From Saccoglossus kowalevskii (lineage: Eukaryota > Hemichordata > Enteropneusta > Harrimaniidae), in NCBI RefSeq assembly GCF_000003605.2, contig NW_003114670.1, positions 1 to 32,989 of the forward strand: DNA of 32,989 bases, given 5' to 3'. Both the position numbers and the translations under genes were made by a program. The notes below the pieces were generated by a model, which made no database searches, was not told the DNA's origin, and saw nothing but the letters and a program-made list of their open reading frames with translations. Each line of letters begins with the position of its first letter. Within the stretch, counting starts at the first letter, position 1. Below are positions 10,292-23,195 of this stretch, piece after piece.

Positions 10292-12417
10292 GATTTATTA
10301 CCTACAGGAATCACCCTAATTTACCACCTACAGGAACCACCTTAATTTACCACCTACAGAAACCACCTTGATTTACCTCCTACAGGAATCACCTTAATTT
10401 ATCACCTACAGGAATCACCTTAATTTACCACCTACAGGAATCACCTTAATTTACCTCCTACATGAGCCACCTTAATTTACCACCTACAGGAATCACCTTA
10501 ATTTACCACCTACAGAAACCACCTTGATTTACCTCCTACAGGAATCACCTTAATTTATCACCTACATGAATCACCTTAATTTACCACCTACAGGAATCAC
10601 CTTAATTTACCTCTTACATGAGCCACCTTAATTTACCATCTACAGGAATCACCTTAATTTACCACCTACAGGAATCACCTTAATTTACCTCCTACATGAG
10701 CCACCTTAATTTACCACCTACAGGAACCACCTTGATTTACCTCCTACCGGAATCATCTTAATTTATCACCTACAGGAATCACCTTAATTTACCACCTACA
10801 GGAATCACCTTAATTTACCTCCTACATGAGCCACCTTAATTTACCACCTACAGGAATCACCTTAATTTACCACCTACAGAAACCACCTTGATTTACCTCC
10901 TACATGAATCAACTTAATTTATCACCTACAGGAATCACCTTAATTTACCACCTACAGGAATCACCTTAATTTACCTCCTACATGTACCACCTTAATTTAC
11001 CACCTACATGAGCCACCTTAATTTACCACCTACATGAGCCACCTTAATTTACCACCTACATGAACCACCTTAATTGACCACCTACAGGAATCACCTTAAT
11101 TTACCACCTACATAAATCACCTTAATTTACCTCCTACAGGAATCACCTTAATTTATCACTTACAGGAATCACCTTAATTTACCACCTACAGGAACCAGCT
11201 TAATTTACCACCTACAGGAATCTCCTTAATTTACCACCTACAGAAATCACCTTAATTTACCATCTACAGGAATCACCTTAATTTACCACCTTCAGGAATC
11301 ACCTTAAATTACCACCTACCGGAACCACCTTAATTTACCACCTACAGGAACTACCTTAATTTATCACCCACCTACATGACCCACCTTAATTTACCACCTA
11401 CAGGAATCACCTTAATATACCACCTACCGGAACCACCTTAATTCACCACCTACAGGAACCACCTTAATTTATCACCCACCTACATGAGCCACCTTTATTT
11501 ATCACCTACAGGAATCACCTTATTATACCACCTCCCGGAATCACCTTAATTTACCACCTACCGGAATCACCTTAATTTATCACCTACAGGAATCACCTTA
11601 ATTTACCACCTACAGGAACCACCTTAATTTACCACCTACAGAAACCACCTTGATTTACCTCCTACAGGAATCACCTTAATTTACCACCTACATGAGCCAT
11701 CTTAATTTACCACCTACAGGAATCACCTTAATTTACCATCTACAGAAACCACCTTGATTTATTACCTACAGGAATCACCCTAATTTACCACCTACAGGAA
11801 CCACCTTAATTTACCACCTACAGAAACCACCTTGATTTACCTCCTACAGGAATCACCTTAATTTATCACCTACAGGAATCACCTTAATTTACCACCTACA
11901 GGAATCACCTAATTTACCTCTCACATGAGCCACCTTAATTTACCATCTACAGGAATCACCTTAATTTACCACCTACAGGAATCACCTTAATTTACCTCCT
12001 ACATGAGCCACCTTAATTTACCACCTACAGGAACCACCTTGATTTACCTCCTACCGGAATCATCTTAATTTATCACCTACAGGAATCACCTTAATTTACC
12101 ACCTACAGGAATCACCTTAATTTACCTCCTACATGAGCCACCTTAATTTACCACCTACAGGAATCACCTTAATTTACCACCTACAGAAACCACCTTGATT
12201 TACCTCCTACAGGAATCACCTTAATTTATCACCTACAGGAATCACCTTAATTTACCACCTACAGGAATCACCTTAATTTACCTCCTACATGTACCACCTT
12301 AATTTACCACCTACATGAGCCACCTTAATTTACCACCTACATGAGCCACCTTAATTTACCACCTACATGAACCACCTTAATTGACCACCTACAGGAATCA
12401 CCTTAATTTACCACCTA
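10292..12417 (+). repeat. 2.1-kb higher-order block, copy 1 of a near-tandem pair
   Basis: This matches 13055-15154. The offset is 2,763 bp up to about 11210, then 2,737 bp because the second copy lacks one 26-bp unit. Landmarks are CTACCGGAATCATC at 10744 (13507) and 12051 (14788), CATGTACC at 10981 (13744) and 12288 (15025), and CCTCCCGG at 11531 (14268). A shorter repeat lies inside it: about 10610-11290 equals 11917-12597 at 1,307 bp. The region has many ACAGAAACCACCTTGATTT units followed by ACCTCC, a linked two-unit variant. Confidence 0.88.
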
Positions 12418-12597
12418 CATAAATCACCTTAATTTACCTCCTACAGGAATCACCTTAATTTATCACTTACAGGAATCACCTTAATTTACCACCTACAGGA
12501 ACCAGCTTAATTTACCACCTACAGGAATCTCCTTAATTTACCACCTACAGAAATCACCTTAATTTACCATCTACAGGAATCACCTTAATTTACCACC

Positions 12598-13054
12598 TAC
12601 AGGAATCACCTTAATTTACCACCTACAGGAACCACCTTAATTTACCACCTACAGGAATCACTTTAATTTACCACCTACATGAATCACCTTAATTTACCAC
12701 CTACATGAACCATCTTAATTTACCACCTACATGAATCACCTTAATTTAGCACCTACATGAACCACCTTAATTTACCACCTACAGGAATCACCTTAATTTA
12801 CCACCTACAGGAACCACCTTAATTTACCACCTACAGGAACCACCTTAATTTACATCCTACAGTAATCACCTTAACTTACCACCTACATGAACCACCTTAA
12901 TTTACCACCTACAGGAATCACCTTAATTTACCACCTACAGGAACCACCTTAATTTACCACCTACAGGAATCACTTTAATTTACCACCTACATGAATCACC
13001 TTAATTTACCACCTACATGAGCCACCTTAATTTACCACCTACAGGAATCACCTT
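12598..13054 (+). repeat. Spacer between the two 2.1-kb copies
   Basis: This stretch has ordinary 26-bp units and separates the paired blocks. Its TGAACCATC, TTAGCACC and CACTTTAATTT units resemble those near 6.1-6.3 and 19.06-19.2 kb. A single unit near 12862 has ACAGTAATC. No gene or other feature is visible. Confidence 0.7.
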
Positions 13055-15154
13055 GATTTATTACCTACAGGAATCACCCTAATTTACCACCTACAGGAAC
13101 CACCTTAATTTACCACCTACAGAAACCACCTTGATTTACCTCCTACAGGAATCACCTTAGTTTATCACCTACAGGAATCACCTTAATTTACCACCTACAG
13201 GAATCACCTTAATTTACCTCCTACATGAGCCACCTTAATTTACCACCTACAGGAATCACCTTAATTTACCACCTACAGAAACCACCTTGATTTACCTCCT
13301 ACAGGAATCACCTTAATTTATCACCTACATGAATCACCTTAATTTACCACCTACAGGAATCACCTTAATTTACCTCTTACATGAGCCACCTTAATTTACC
13401 ATCTACAGGAATCACCTTAATTTACCACCTACAGGAATCACCTTAATTTACCTCCTACATGAGCCACCTTAATTTACCACCTACAGGAACCACCTTGATT
13501 TACCTCCTACCGGAATCATCTTAATTTATCACCTACAGGAATCACCTTAATTTACCACCTACAGTAATCACCTTAATTTACCTCCTACATGAGCCACCTT
13601 AATTTACCACCTACAGGAATCACCTTAATTTACCACCTACAGAAACCACCTTGATTTACCTCCTACAGGAATCACCTTAATTTATCACCTACAGGAATCA
13701 CCTTAATTTACCACCTACAGGAATCACCTTAATTTACCTCCTACATGTACCACCTTAATTTACCACCTACATGAGCCACCTTAATTTACCACCTACATGA
13801 GCCACCTTAATTTACCACCTACATGAACCACCTTAATTGACCACCTACAGGAATCACCTTAATTTACCACCTACATAAATCACCTTAATTTACCTCCTAC
13901 AGGAATCACCTTAATTTATCACTTACAGGAATCACCTTAATTTACCACCTACAGGAACCAGCTTAATTTACCACCTACAGGAATCACCTTAATTTACCAT
14001 CTACAGGAATCACCTTAATTTACCACCTTCAGGAATCACCTTAAATTACCACCTACCGGAACCACCTTAATTTACCACCTACAGGAACTACCTTAATTTA
14101 TCACCCACCTACATGACCCACCTTAATTTACCACCTACAGGAATCACCTTAATATACCACCTACCGGAACCACCTTAATTCACCACCTACAGGAACCACC
14201 TTAATTTATCACCCACCTACATGAGCCACCTTAATTTATCACCTACAGGAATCACCTTATTATACCACCTCCCGGAATCACCTTAATTTACCACCTACCG
14301 GAATCACCTTAATTTATCACCTACAGGAATCACCTTAATTTACCACCTACAGGAACCACCTTAATTTACCACCTACAGAAACCACCTTGATTTACCTCCT
14401 ACAGGAATCACCTTAATTTACTACCTACATGAGCCATCTTAATTTACCACCTACAGGAATCACCTTAATTTACCATCTAAAGAAACCACCTTGATTTATT
14501 ACCTACAGGAATCACCCTAATTTACCACCTACAGGAACCACCTTAATTTACCACCTACAGAAACCACCTTGATTTACCTCCTACAGGAATCACCTTAATT
14601 TATCACCTACAGGAATCACCTTAATTTACCACCTACAGGAATCACCTAATTTACCTCTCACATGAGCCACCTTAATTTACCATCTACAGGAATCACCTTA
14701 ATTTACCACCTACAGGAATCACCTTAATTTACCTCCTACATGAGCCACCTTAATTTACCACCTACAGGAACCACCTTGATTTACCTCCTACCGGAATCAT
14801 CTTAATTTATCACCTACAGGAATCACCTTAATTTACCACCTACAGGAATCACCTTAATTTACCTCCTACATGAGCCACCTTAATTTACCACCTACAGGAA
14901 TCACCTTAATTTACCACCTACAGAAACCACCTTGATTTACCTCCTACAGGAATCACCTTAATTTATCACCTACAGGAATCACCTTAATTTACCACCTACA
15001 GGAATCACCTTAATTTACCTCCTACATGTACCACCTTAATTTACCACCTACATGAGCCACCTTAATTTACCACCTACATGAGCCACCTTAATTTACCACC
15101 TACATGAACCACCTTAATTGACCACCTACAGGAATCACCTTAATTTACCACCTC
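13055..15154 (+). repeat. 2.1-kb higher-order block, copy 2
   Basis: The order follows 10292-12417, with one unit missing near 13970 and a few substitutions, such as CTAAAGAAACC near 14478. The short odd unit CACCTAATTTACC then TCTCACATGAGC near 14644 is also in copy 1 near 11907, so that one-base loss is inherited. The block's right part, about 14648-15130, is found again at about 29668-30150 (offset 15,020) and 31721-32203. Confidence 0.88.
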
Positions 15155-16104
15155 CATGAATCACCTTAAATTACCACCTCCAGGAATCACCTTAATTTAC
15201 CACCTACAGGAATCACCTTAATATACAACCTACATAAGTCACCTTAATTTACCACCTACAGGAATCACCTTAATATACAACCTACATAAATCGCCTTAAT
15301 TTATCACCTACAGAAACCACCTTAGTTTCCCACCTACAGGAACCACCTTAATTTACCACCTACAGGAATTACCTTAATTTACCACCTACAGGAACCACCT
15401 TAATTTACCACATACATGAACCACCTTAATTTACCACCTACAGGAATCACCTTAATTTATCACCTACAGGAATCATCTTAATTTACCATCTACAGGAATC
15501 ACCTTAATTTACCATCTACATGAATCACCTTAATTTGCCACCTACAGGAATCACCTTAATTTACCACCTACATGAGCCACATTAATTTACCACCTACAGG
15601 AATCACCTTAATTTATCACCTGCATGAATCACCTTAATTTACCACCTACATGAATCACCTTAATTTACCATCTACAGGAATCACTTTAATTTACCACCTA
15701 CAGGAACCACCTTAATTTACCACCTACATAAGTCACCTTAATTTACCACCTACAGGAACCACCTTAATTTACCACCTACATGAGTCACCTTAATTTACCA
15801 TCCACCTACAGGAACCACCTTAATTTACCACCTACAGGAATCACCTTTATTTACCACCTACAGGAACCACCTTAATTTACCACATACATGAGCCACCTTA
15901 ATTTACCACCTACAGGAATCACCTTAATTTATCACCTACAGGAATCACCTTAATTTACCACCTACAGGAATCACCTTAATTTACCACCTACAGGAACCAC
16001 CTTAATTTACCACCTACAGGAATCACCTTAATTTACCACCTACATGAATCACCTTAATTTACCACCTACATGAACCACCTTAATTTACCACCTACATGAA
16101 CCAC
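15134..16104 (+). repeat. Higher-order block, copy 2 of the 3.5/15.1 kb pair
   Basis: This matches 3460-4430 at 11,674 bp. It joins the preceding block at about 15134-15154 without any scar beyond the change in unit order. It has its own substitutions, such as CACATTAATTT near 15580 and CCTGCATGAATC near 15619. From 16105 to 16560 ordinary 26-bp units follow, including a TATATGA pair at 16301. Confidence 0.83.
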
Positions 16105-16560
16105 CTTAATTTATCACCTACATGAACCACCTTAATTTACCACCTACAGGAATCACCTTAATTTACCACCTACATGAACCACCTTAATTTACCACCTACA
16201 GGAATCACCTTAATTTACCACCTACAGGAACCACCTTAATTTACCACCTACATGAATCACCTTAATTTACCACCTACATGAACCACCTTAATTTACCACC
16301 TATATGAATCACTTTAATTTACCACCTATATGAACCACCTTAATTTACCACCTACAGGAATCACCTTAATTTATCACCTACTGGAATCACCTTAATTTAC
16401 CATCTACAGGAATCACCCTAATTTACCACCTACAGGAACCACCTTAATTTACCACCTACAGGAATCACCTTAATTTACCACCTACAGGAATCACCTTAAT
16501 TTACCACCTACAGAAACCACCTTAATTTACCACCTACAGGAATCACTTTAATTTACCACC

Positions 16561-16655
16561 TACATGAGCACCTTAATTTACCACTACAGGAATCACTTAA
16601 TTTATCACATACATGAATCACTTTAATTTACCACTACATGAATCACTTAATTTAC
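16561..16655 (+). repeat. Degraded patch 2: C-run losses
   Basis: Against the intact order near 6930-7040 and 17262-17370, this patch lacks single C bases at GCCACC, at two CCACCTAC sites and at two CACCTTAA sites. That is five losses, all of C from a CC run. None is shared with another copy. I read it as the same kind of error patch as at 10010-10140. Confidence 0.72.
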
Positions 16656-17540
16656 TATCTACAGGAATCACTTTAATTTACCACCTACAGGAACCACCTT
16701 AATTTACCACCTACATAAGTCACCTTAATTTACCACCTACAGGAATCACCTTAATTTACCACCTACATGAGCCACCTTAATTTACCATCCACCTACAGGA
16801 ACCACCTTAATTTACCACCTACAGGAATCACCTTAATTTACCACCTACATGAACCACCTTAATTTATCACCTACATGAACCACCTTAATTTACCACCTAC
16901 AGGAATCACCTTAATTTACCACCTACATGAACCACCTTAATTTACCACCTACAGGAATCACCTTAATTTACCACCTACAGGAACCACCTTAATTTACCAC
17001 CTACATGAATCACCTTAATTTACCACCTACATGAACCACCTTAATTTACCACCTACATGAATCACCTTAATTTACCACCTACATACGTCACCTTAATTTA
17101 CCACCTACAGGAATCACCTTAATTTACCACCTACATGAGTCACCTTAATTTACCATCCACCTACAGGAACCACCTTAATTTACCACCTACAGGAATCACC
17201 TTTATTTACCACCTACAGAAACCACCTTGATTTACCTCCTACAGGAATCACCTTAATTTACCACCTACATGAGCCACCTTAATTTACCACCTACAGGAAT
17301 CACCTTAATTTATCACCTACATGAATCACCTTAATTTACCACCTACATGAATCACCTTAATTTACTATCTACAGGAATCACTTTAATTTACCACCTACAG
17401 GAACCACCTTAATTTACCACCTACATAAGTCACCTTAATTTACCACCTACAGGAATCACCTTAATTTACCACCTACATGAGCCACCTTAATTTACCATCC
17501 ACCTACAGGAACCACCTTAATTTACCACCTACAGGAATCA
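16652..17540 (+). repeat. Partial 710-bp higher-order repeat
   Basis: The series starting at TTACTATCT (16652) is repeated starting at 17362, 710 bp later, for about 180 bp, through the ACCATCCACC unit. A 710-bp length equals 25 units of 26 bp plus two of 30 bp. The stretch 16652-17306 also matches 29013-29667 at 12,361 bp, where the same 710-bp period is seen in full. Confidence 0.78.
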
Positions 17541-17861
17541 CCTTTATTTACCACCTACAGGAACCACCTTAATTTACCACATACATGAGCCACCTTAATT
17601 TACCACCTACAGGAATCACCTTAATTTATCACCTACAGGAATCACCTTAATTTACCACCTACAGGAATCACCTTAATTTACCACCTACAGGAACCACCTT
17701 AATTTACCACCTACAGGAATCACCTTAATTTACCACCTACATGAATCACCTTAATTTACCACCTACATGAACCACCTTAATTTACCACCTACATGAACCA
17801 CCTTAATTTATCACCTACATGAACCACCTTAATTTACCACCTACAGGAATCACCTTAATTT
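16831..17861 (+). repeat. Higher-order block, copy 2 of the 7.4/16.8 kb pair
   Basis: This matches 7410-8440 at a constant 9,421 bp, with few differences (for example CATACGTCACC near 17083 for CATAAGTCACC). It overlaps the partial 710-bp repeat to its left and the 17.7 kb block to its right, so the edges of copied segments do not coincide. Confidence 0.83.
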
Positions 17862-18371
17862 ACCACATACATGAACCACCTTAATTTACCACCTACAGGA
17901 ATCACCTTAATTTACCACCTACAGGAACCGCCTTAATTTACCACCTACATGAATCACCTTAATTTACCACCTACATGAACCACCTTAATTTACCACCTAT
18001 ATGAATCACCTTAATTTACCACCTATATGAACCACCTTAATTTACCACCTACAGGAATCACCTTAATTTACCACCTACTGGAATCACCTTAATTTACCAT
18101 CTACAGGAATCACCCTAATTTACCACCTACAGGAACCACCTTAATTTACCACCTACAGGAATCACCTTAATTTACCACCTACAGAAACCACCTTAATTTA
18201 CCACCTACAGAAACCACCTTAATTTACCACCTACAGGAACCACTTTAATTTACCACCTACATGAGCCACCTTAATTTACCACCTACAGGAATCACCTTAA
18301 TTTATCACCTACATGAATCACCTTAATTTACCACCTACATGAATCACCTTAATTTATCACCTACAGGAATC
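17731..18371 (+). repeat. Higher-order block, copy 2 of the 6.4/17.7 kb pair
   Basis: This matches 6400-7040 at 11,331 bp, including the TATATGA pair at 17998. It has private changes such as GGAACCGCC near 17926 and ACATACATGAACC near 17866. Confidence 0.8.
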
Positions 18372-18976
18372 ACCCTAATTTACCACCTACAGGAACCACC
18401 TTAATTTACCACCTACAGAAACCACCTTGATTTACCTCCTACAGGAATCAACTTTATTTACCACCTACAGGAATCACGCTAATTTACCACCTACAGGAAC
18501 CACCTTAATTTACCACCTACATGAATCACCTTAATTTACCACCTACATGAACCACCTTAATTTACCACCTACATGAACAACCTTAATTTATCACCTACAT
18601 GAACCACCTTAATTTATATCCTACAGGAATCACCTTAATTTATCACCTACATGAATCACCTTAATTTACCACCTACATGAATCACCTTAATTTATCACCT
18701 ACAGGAATCACCCTAATTTACCACCTACAGGAAACCACCTTAATTTACCACCTACAGAAACCACCTTGATTTACCTTCTACAGGAATCAACTTTATTTAC
18801 CACCTACAGGAATCACGCTAATTTACCACCTACAGGAACCACCTTAATTTACCACCTACATGAATCACCTTAATTTACCACCTACATGAACCACCTTAAT
18901 TTACCACCTACATGAACAACCTTAATTTATCACCTACATGAACCACCTTAATTTATATCCTACAGGAATCACCTTA
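18298..18976 (+). repeat. 339-bp tandem duplication
   Basis: The series TTATCACC-TACATGAATC through TTATATCC is present twice in a row. ACGCT lies at 18476 and 18815, 339 bp apart, which is 13 units plus one base. The extra base is the third A in GGAAACCACC near 18730, present only in the second copy. The adjacency and near identity indicate a recent event. Confidence 0.8.
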
Positions 18977-19279
18977 ATTTACCACCTACATGAACCACCT
19001 TAATTTACCACCTACAGGAATCACCTTAATTTACCACCTCCAGGAACCACCTTAATTTAGCACCTACAGGAATCACTTTAATTTACCACCTACATGAATC
19101 ACCTTAATTTACCACCTACATGAACCATCTTAATTTACCACCTACATGAATCACCTTAATTTAGCACCTACATGAACCACCTTAATTTACCACCTACAGG
19201 AATCACCTTAATTTACCACCTACAGGAACCACCTTAATTTACCACCTACAGGAATCACCTTAATTTACCACCTACAGGA

Positions 19280-19855
19280 ACCACCTTAATTTACCATCTA
19301 CATGAGCCACCTTAATTTACCATCTACATGAGCCACTTTATTTTACCACCTACAGGAACCACCTTAATTTATCACCTACAGGAATCACCTTAATTTACCA
19401 CCTACTGGAATCACCTTAATTTACCACCTACAGGAATCACCCTAATTTACCACCTACAGGAACCACCTTAATTTACCACCTACAGAAACCACCTTGATTT
19501 ACCTCCTACAGGAATCACCTTAATTTATTACCTACAGGAATCACCCTAATTTACCACCTACAGGAACCACCTTAATTTACCACCTACAGAAACCACCTTG
19601 ATTTACCTCCTACAGGAATCACCTTAATTTATCACCTACAGGAATCACCTTAATTTACCACCTACAGGAATCACCTTAATTTACCACCTACATGAGCCAC
19701 CTTAATTTACCACCTACAGGAATCACCTTAATTTACCATCTACAGAAACCACCTTGATTTATTACCTACACGAATCACCCTAATTTACCACCTACAGGAA
19801 CCACCTTAATTTACCACCTACAGAAACCACCTTGATTTACCTCCTACAGGAATCA
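19280..19855 (+). repeat. Higher-order block, copy 1 of the 19.3/30.9 kb pair
   Basis: AGCCACTTTATTTT at 19331 corresponds to 30984, an offset of 11,653 bp, and the following CCTACTGG, ACAGAAACCACCTTG and TTATTACC units keep the same order. Here the 25-bp unit that normally follows AGCCACTTTATTTT is absent, as it is at 30984. The stretch 18977-19279 before it is ordinary array with a TTAGCACC unit near 19161. Confidence 0.8.
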
Positions 19856-20604
19856 CCTTAATTTATCACCTACATGAATCACCTTAAATTACCACCTACA
19901 GGAATCACCTTAATTTACCGTCTACAGGAATCACCTTAATATACAACCTACATGAGTCACCTTAATTTACCATGCACCTACAGGAACCACCTTAGTTTCC
20001 CACCTACAGGAACCACCTTAATTTACCACCTACAGGAATTACCTTAATTTACCACCTACAGGAACCACCTTAATTTACCACATACATGAGCCACCTTAAT
20101 TTACCACCTACATGAATCACCTTAATTTACCACCTACATGAATCACCTTAATTAACCACCTACAGGAATCACCTTAATTTACCACCTACATGAGCCACCA
20201 TAATTTACCACCTACAGGAATCACCTTAATTTACCACCTACATGAACCACCTTAATTTACCACCTACAGGAATCACCTTAATTTACCACCTACAGGAACC
20301 ACATTAATTTACCACCTACATGAATCACCTTAATTTACCACCTACATGAACCACCTTAATTTACCACCTATATGAATCACCTTAATTTACCACCTATATG
20401 AACCACCTTAATTTACCACCTACAGGAATCACCTTAATTTACCACCTACTGGAATCACCTTAATTTACCATCTACAGGAATCACCCTAATTTACCACCTA
20501 CAGGAACCACCTTAATTTACCACCTACAGGAATCACCTTAATTTACCACCTACAGAAACCACCTTAATTTACCACCTACAGAAACCACCTTAATTTACCA
20601 CCTA
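19856..20604 (+). repeat. Mosaic segment with rearranged pieces of other blocks
   Basis: Pieces of the 3.4-3.8 kb module appear here in shortened order: a TTAAATT unit, ACCGTCTACAGG, AATATACAACC, then ACCATGCACC and TTAGTTTCCC. The unit ACCATGCACC near 19971 is a private form of the 4-bp insertion. The TATATGA pair at 20369 follows. No gene or other feature is visible. Confidence 0.65.
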
Positions 20605-20975
20605 CAGGAATCACCTTAATTTACCACCTACAGGAAACACCTTAATTTACCACCTACAGGAATCACCTTAATTTACCACCTACAGGAACCACCTTAATTT
20701 ACCATCTACATGAGCCACCTTAATTTACCATCTACATGAGCCACTTTATTTTACCACCTACAGGAACCACCTTAATTACAACCTACATAAACCACCTTAA
20801 TTGACCACCTACAGGAACCACCTTAATTTATCACCTACAGGAATCACCTTAATTTATCACCTACTGGAATCACCTTAATTTACCACCTACAGGAATCACC
20901 CTATTTTACCACCTACAGGAACCACCTTAATTTATCACCTACAGGAATCACCTTAATTTACCACCTACTGGAATC
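20605..20975 (+). repeat. Copy of the AGCCACTTTATTTT / CCTACTGG module
   Basis: AGCCACTTTATTTT at 20739, the 25-bp unit near 20768 and CCTACTGG at 20860 and 20964 match 4984, 5013, 5105 and 5209 at 15,755 bp. At the third CCTACTGG the offset falls to 15,703 bp, so two units have been lost here or gained at 5.3 kb. Confidence 0.8.
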
Positions 20976-22484
20976 ACCTTAATTTATCACCTACAGGAAT
21001 CACCTTAATTTACCACCTACAGGAACCACCTTAATTTATCACCTACAGGAATCACCTTAATTTACCACCTACTGGAATCACCTTAATTTACCACCTACAG
21101 GAATCACCCTAATTTACCACCTACAGGAACCACCTTAATTTACCACCTACAGAAACCACCTTGATTTTCCTCCCTACAGGAATCACCTTAATTTATCACC
21201 TACAGGAATCACCCTAATTTACCACCTACAGGAACCAGCTTAATTTACCACCTACAGAAACCACCTTGATTTACCTCCTACAGGAATCACCTTAATTTAT
21301 CACCTACAGGAATCACCTTAATTTATCACCTACAGGAATTACCCTAATTTACCACCGACATGAGCCACCTTAATTTACCACCTACAGGAATCACCTTAAT
21401 TTACCACCTACAGAAACCACCTTAATTTACCACCTACAGAAACCACCTTAATTTACCACCTACAGGAACCACTTTAATTTACCACCCACCTACAGGAATC
21501 ACCTTAATTTACCACCTACATAAGTCACCTTAATTTACCACCTGCAGGAACCACCTTAATTTACCACCTACAGGAACCACCTTAATTTACCATATACACG
21601 AACCACCTTAATTTACCACCTACAGGAACCACTTTAATTTACCACCCACCCACAGGACCCACCTTAATTTACCACCTACAGGAACCACCTTAATTTACCA
21701 CCTACAGGAACCACTTTAATTTACCACCCACCTACAGGAATCACCTTAATTTACCACCTACATGAATCACCTTAATTTACCACCTACAGGAACCACCTTA
21801 ATTTACCACCTACAGGAACCACCTTAATTTACCACCTACAGGAATCACCTTAATTTACCACCTACAGGAATCACCTTAATTTACCACATACTGGAACCAC
21901 TTTAATTTACCACACACCTACATGAATCACCTTAATTTACCACCTACATAAGTCACCTTAATTTATCACCTACATGAATCACCTTACATAAGTCACCTTA
22001 ATTTACCACCTACAGGAATCACCTTAATTTACCACCTACATGAGTCACCTTAATTTACCATCCACCTACAGGAACCACCTTAGTTTCCCACCTACAGGAA
22101 CCACCTTAATTTACCACCTACAGGAATCACCTTAATTTACGATCTACAGGAATCACCTTAATTTACCACCTCCATGAATCACCTTAAATTACCACCTACA
22201 GGAATCACCTTAATTTACCACCTACAGGAATCACCTTAATATACAACCTACATAAGTCACCTTAATTTACCACCTACAGCAATCACCTTAATATACAACC
22301 TACATAAGTCGCCTTAATTTATCACCTACAGAAACCACCTTAGTTTCCCACCTACAGGAACCACCTTAATTTACCACCTACAGGAATTACCTTAATTTAC
22401 CACCTACAGGAACCACCTTAATTTACCACATACATGAGCCACCTTAATTTACCACCTACAGGAATCACCTTAATTTATCACCTA
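20976..22484 (+). repeat. Long higher-order block, copy 2 of the 2.3/21.0 kb pair
   Basis: This keeps the order of 2284-3792 at a constant 18,692 bp. Private differences include ACATACTGG near 21887, CACACACC near 21912, TTACGATCTACAGG near 22137 and ACAGCAATC near 22277. At about 22484 it stops and joins a different series. Confidence 0.87.
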
Positions 22485-22939
22485 CATGAGTCACCTTAAT
22501 TTACCATCCACCTACAGGAACCACCTTAATTTACCACCTACAGGAATCACCTTTATTTACCACCTACAGGAACCACCTTAATTTACCACATACATGAGCC
22601 ACCTTAATTTACCACCTACAGGAATCACCTTAATTTATCACCTACAGGAATCACCTTAATTTACCACCTACAGGAATCACCTTAATTTACCACCTACAGG
22701 AACCACCTTAATTTACCACCTACAGGAATCACCTTAATTTACCACCTACATGAATCACCTTAATTTACCACCTACATGAACCACCTTAATTTACCACCTA
22801 CATGAACCACCTTAATTTATCACCTACATGAACCACCTTAATTTACCACCTACAGGAATCACCTTAATTTACCACATACATGAACCACCTTAATTTACCA
22901 CCTACAGGAATCACCTTAATTTACCACCTACAGGAACCA
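22485..22939 (+). repeat. Inserted segment resembling 17.48-17.93 kb
   Basis: The series after CATGAGTCACC matches 17476-17930 at an offset of 5,009 bp; for example, TTATCACC is at 22817 and 17808. It separates the 20976-22484 block from the third degraded patch. Confidence 0.75.
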
Positions 22940-23195
22940 ACCTTAATTTACCACATACATGAGCAACTTTAATTACCACTACAGGAATCACTTAATTATC
23001 ACTACAGGAATCACTTTAATTTACCACTACAGGAACCACTTAATTACCACCCACTACAGGAATCACTTAATTTACCACTACATAAGTCACTTAATTTACC
23101 ACTGCAGGAACCACTTTAATTTACCACTACAGGAACCACTTAATTTACCATATACACGAACCACCTTAATTTACCACTACAGGAACCACTTTAAT
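22940..23195 (+). repeat. Degraded patch 3: C- and T-run losses, with a spurious frame
   Basis: From ATGAG (22959) to TATACACG (23151) this patch measures 192 bp, against 207 bp in the intact copy at 26101-26308, so 15 bases are missing. I can place them as single losses from CC and from T runs, spread over about eight units. A private A gain (GGAACCAACC) lies just before. The losses bring most of the units to about 24 bp, a multiple of three, which keeps one frame free of TAA and creates a 105-codon frame at 22959-23276. That frame codes for a monotonous YHYRNHLI-like string and closes at TAA once normal 26-bp units have resumed. No other copy has it. I judge the patch a sequencing or assembly fault. 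Confidence 0.75.

Noticed and set aside
11907-11932. A fifth error patch at the short unit with ACCTCTCACATGAGC
   Set aside because: The same one-base-short unit is present near 14644 in the copied block, so it is an inherited variant rather than an isolated error.
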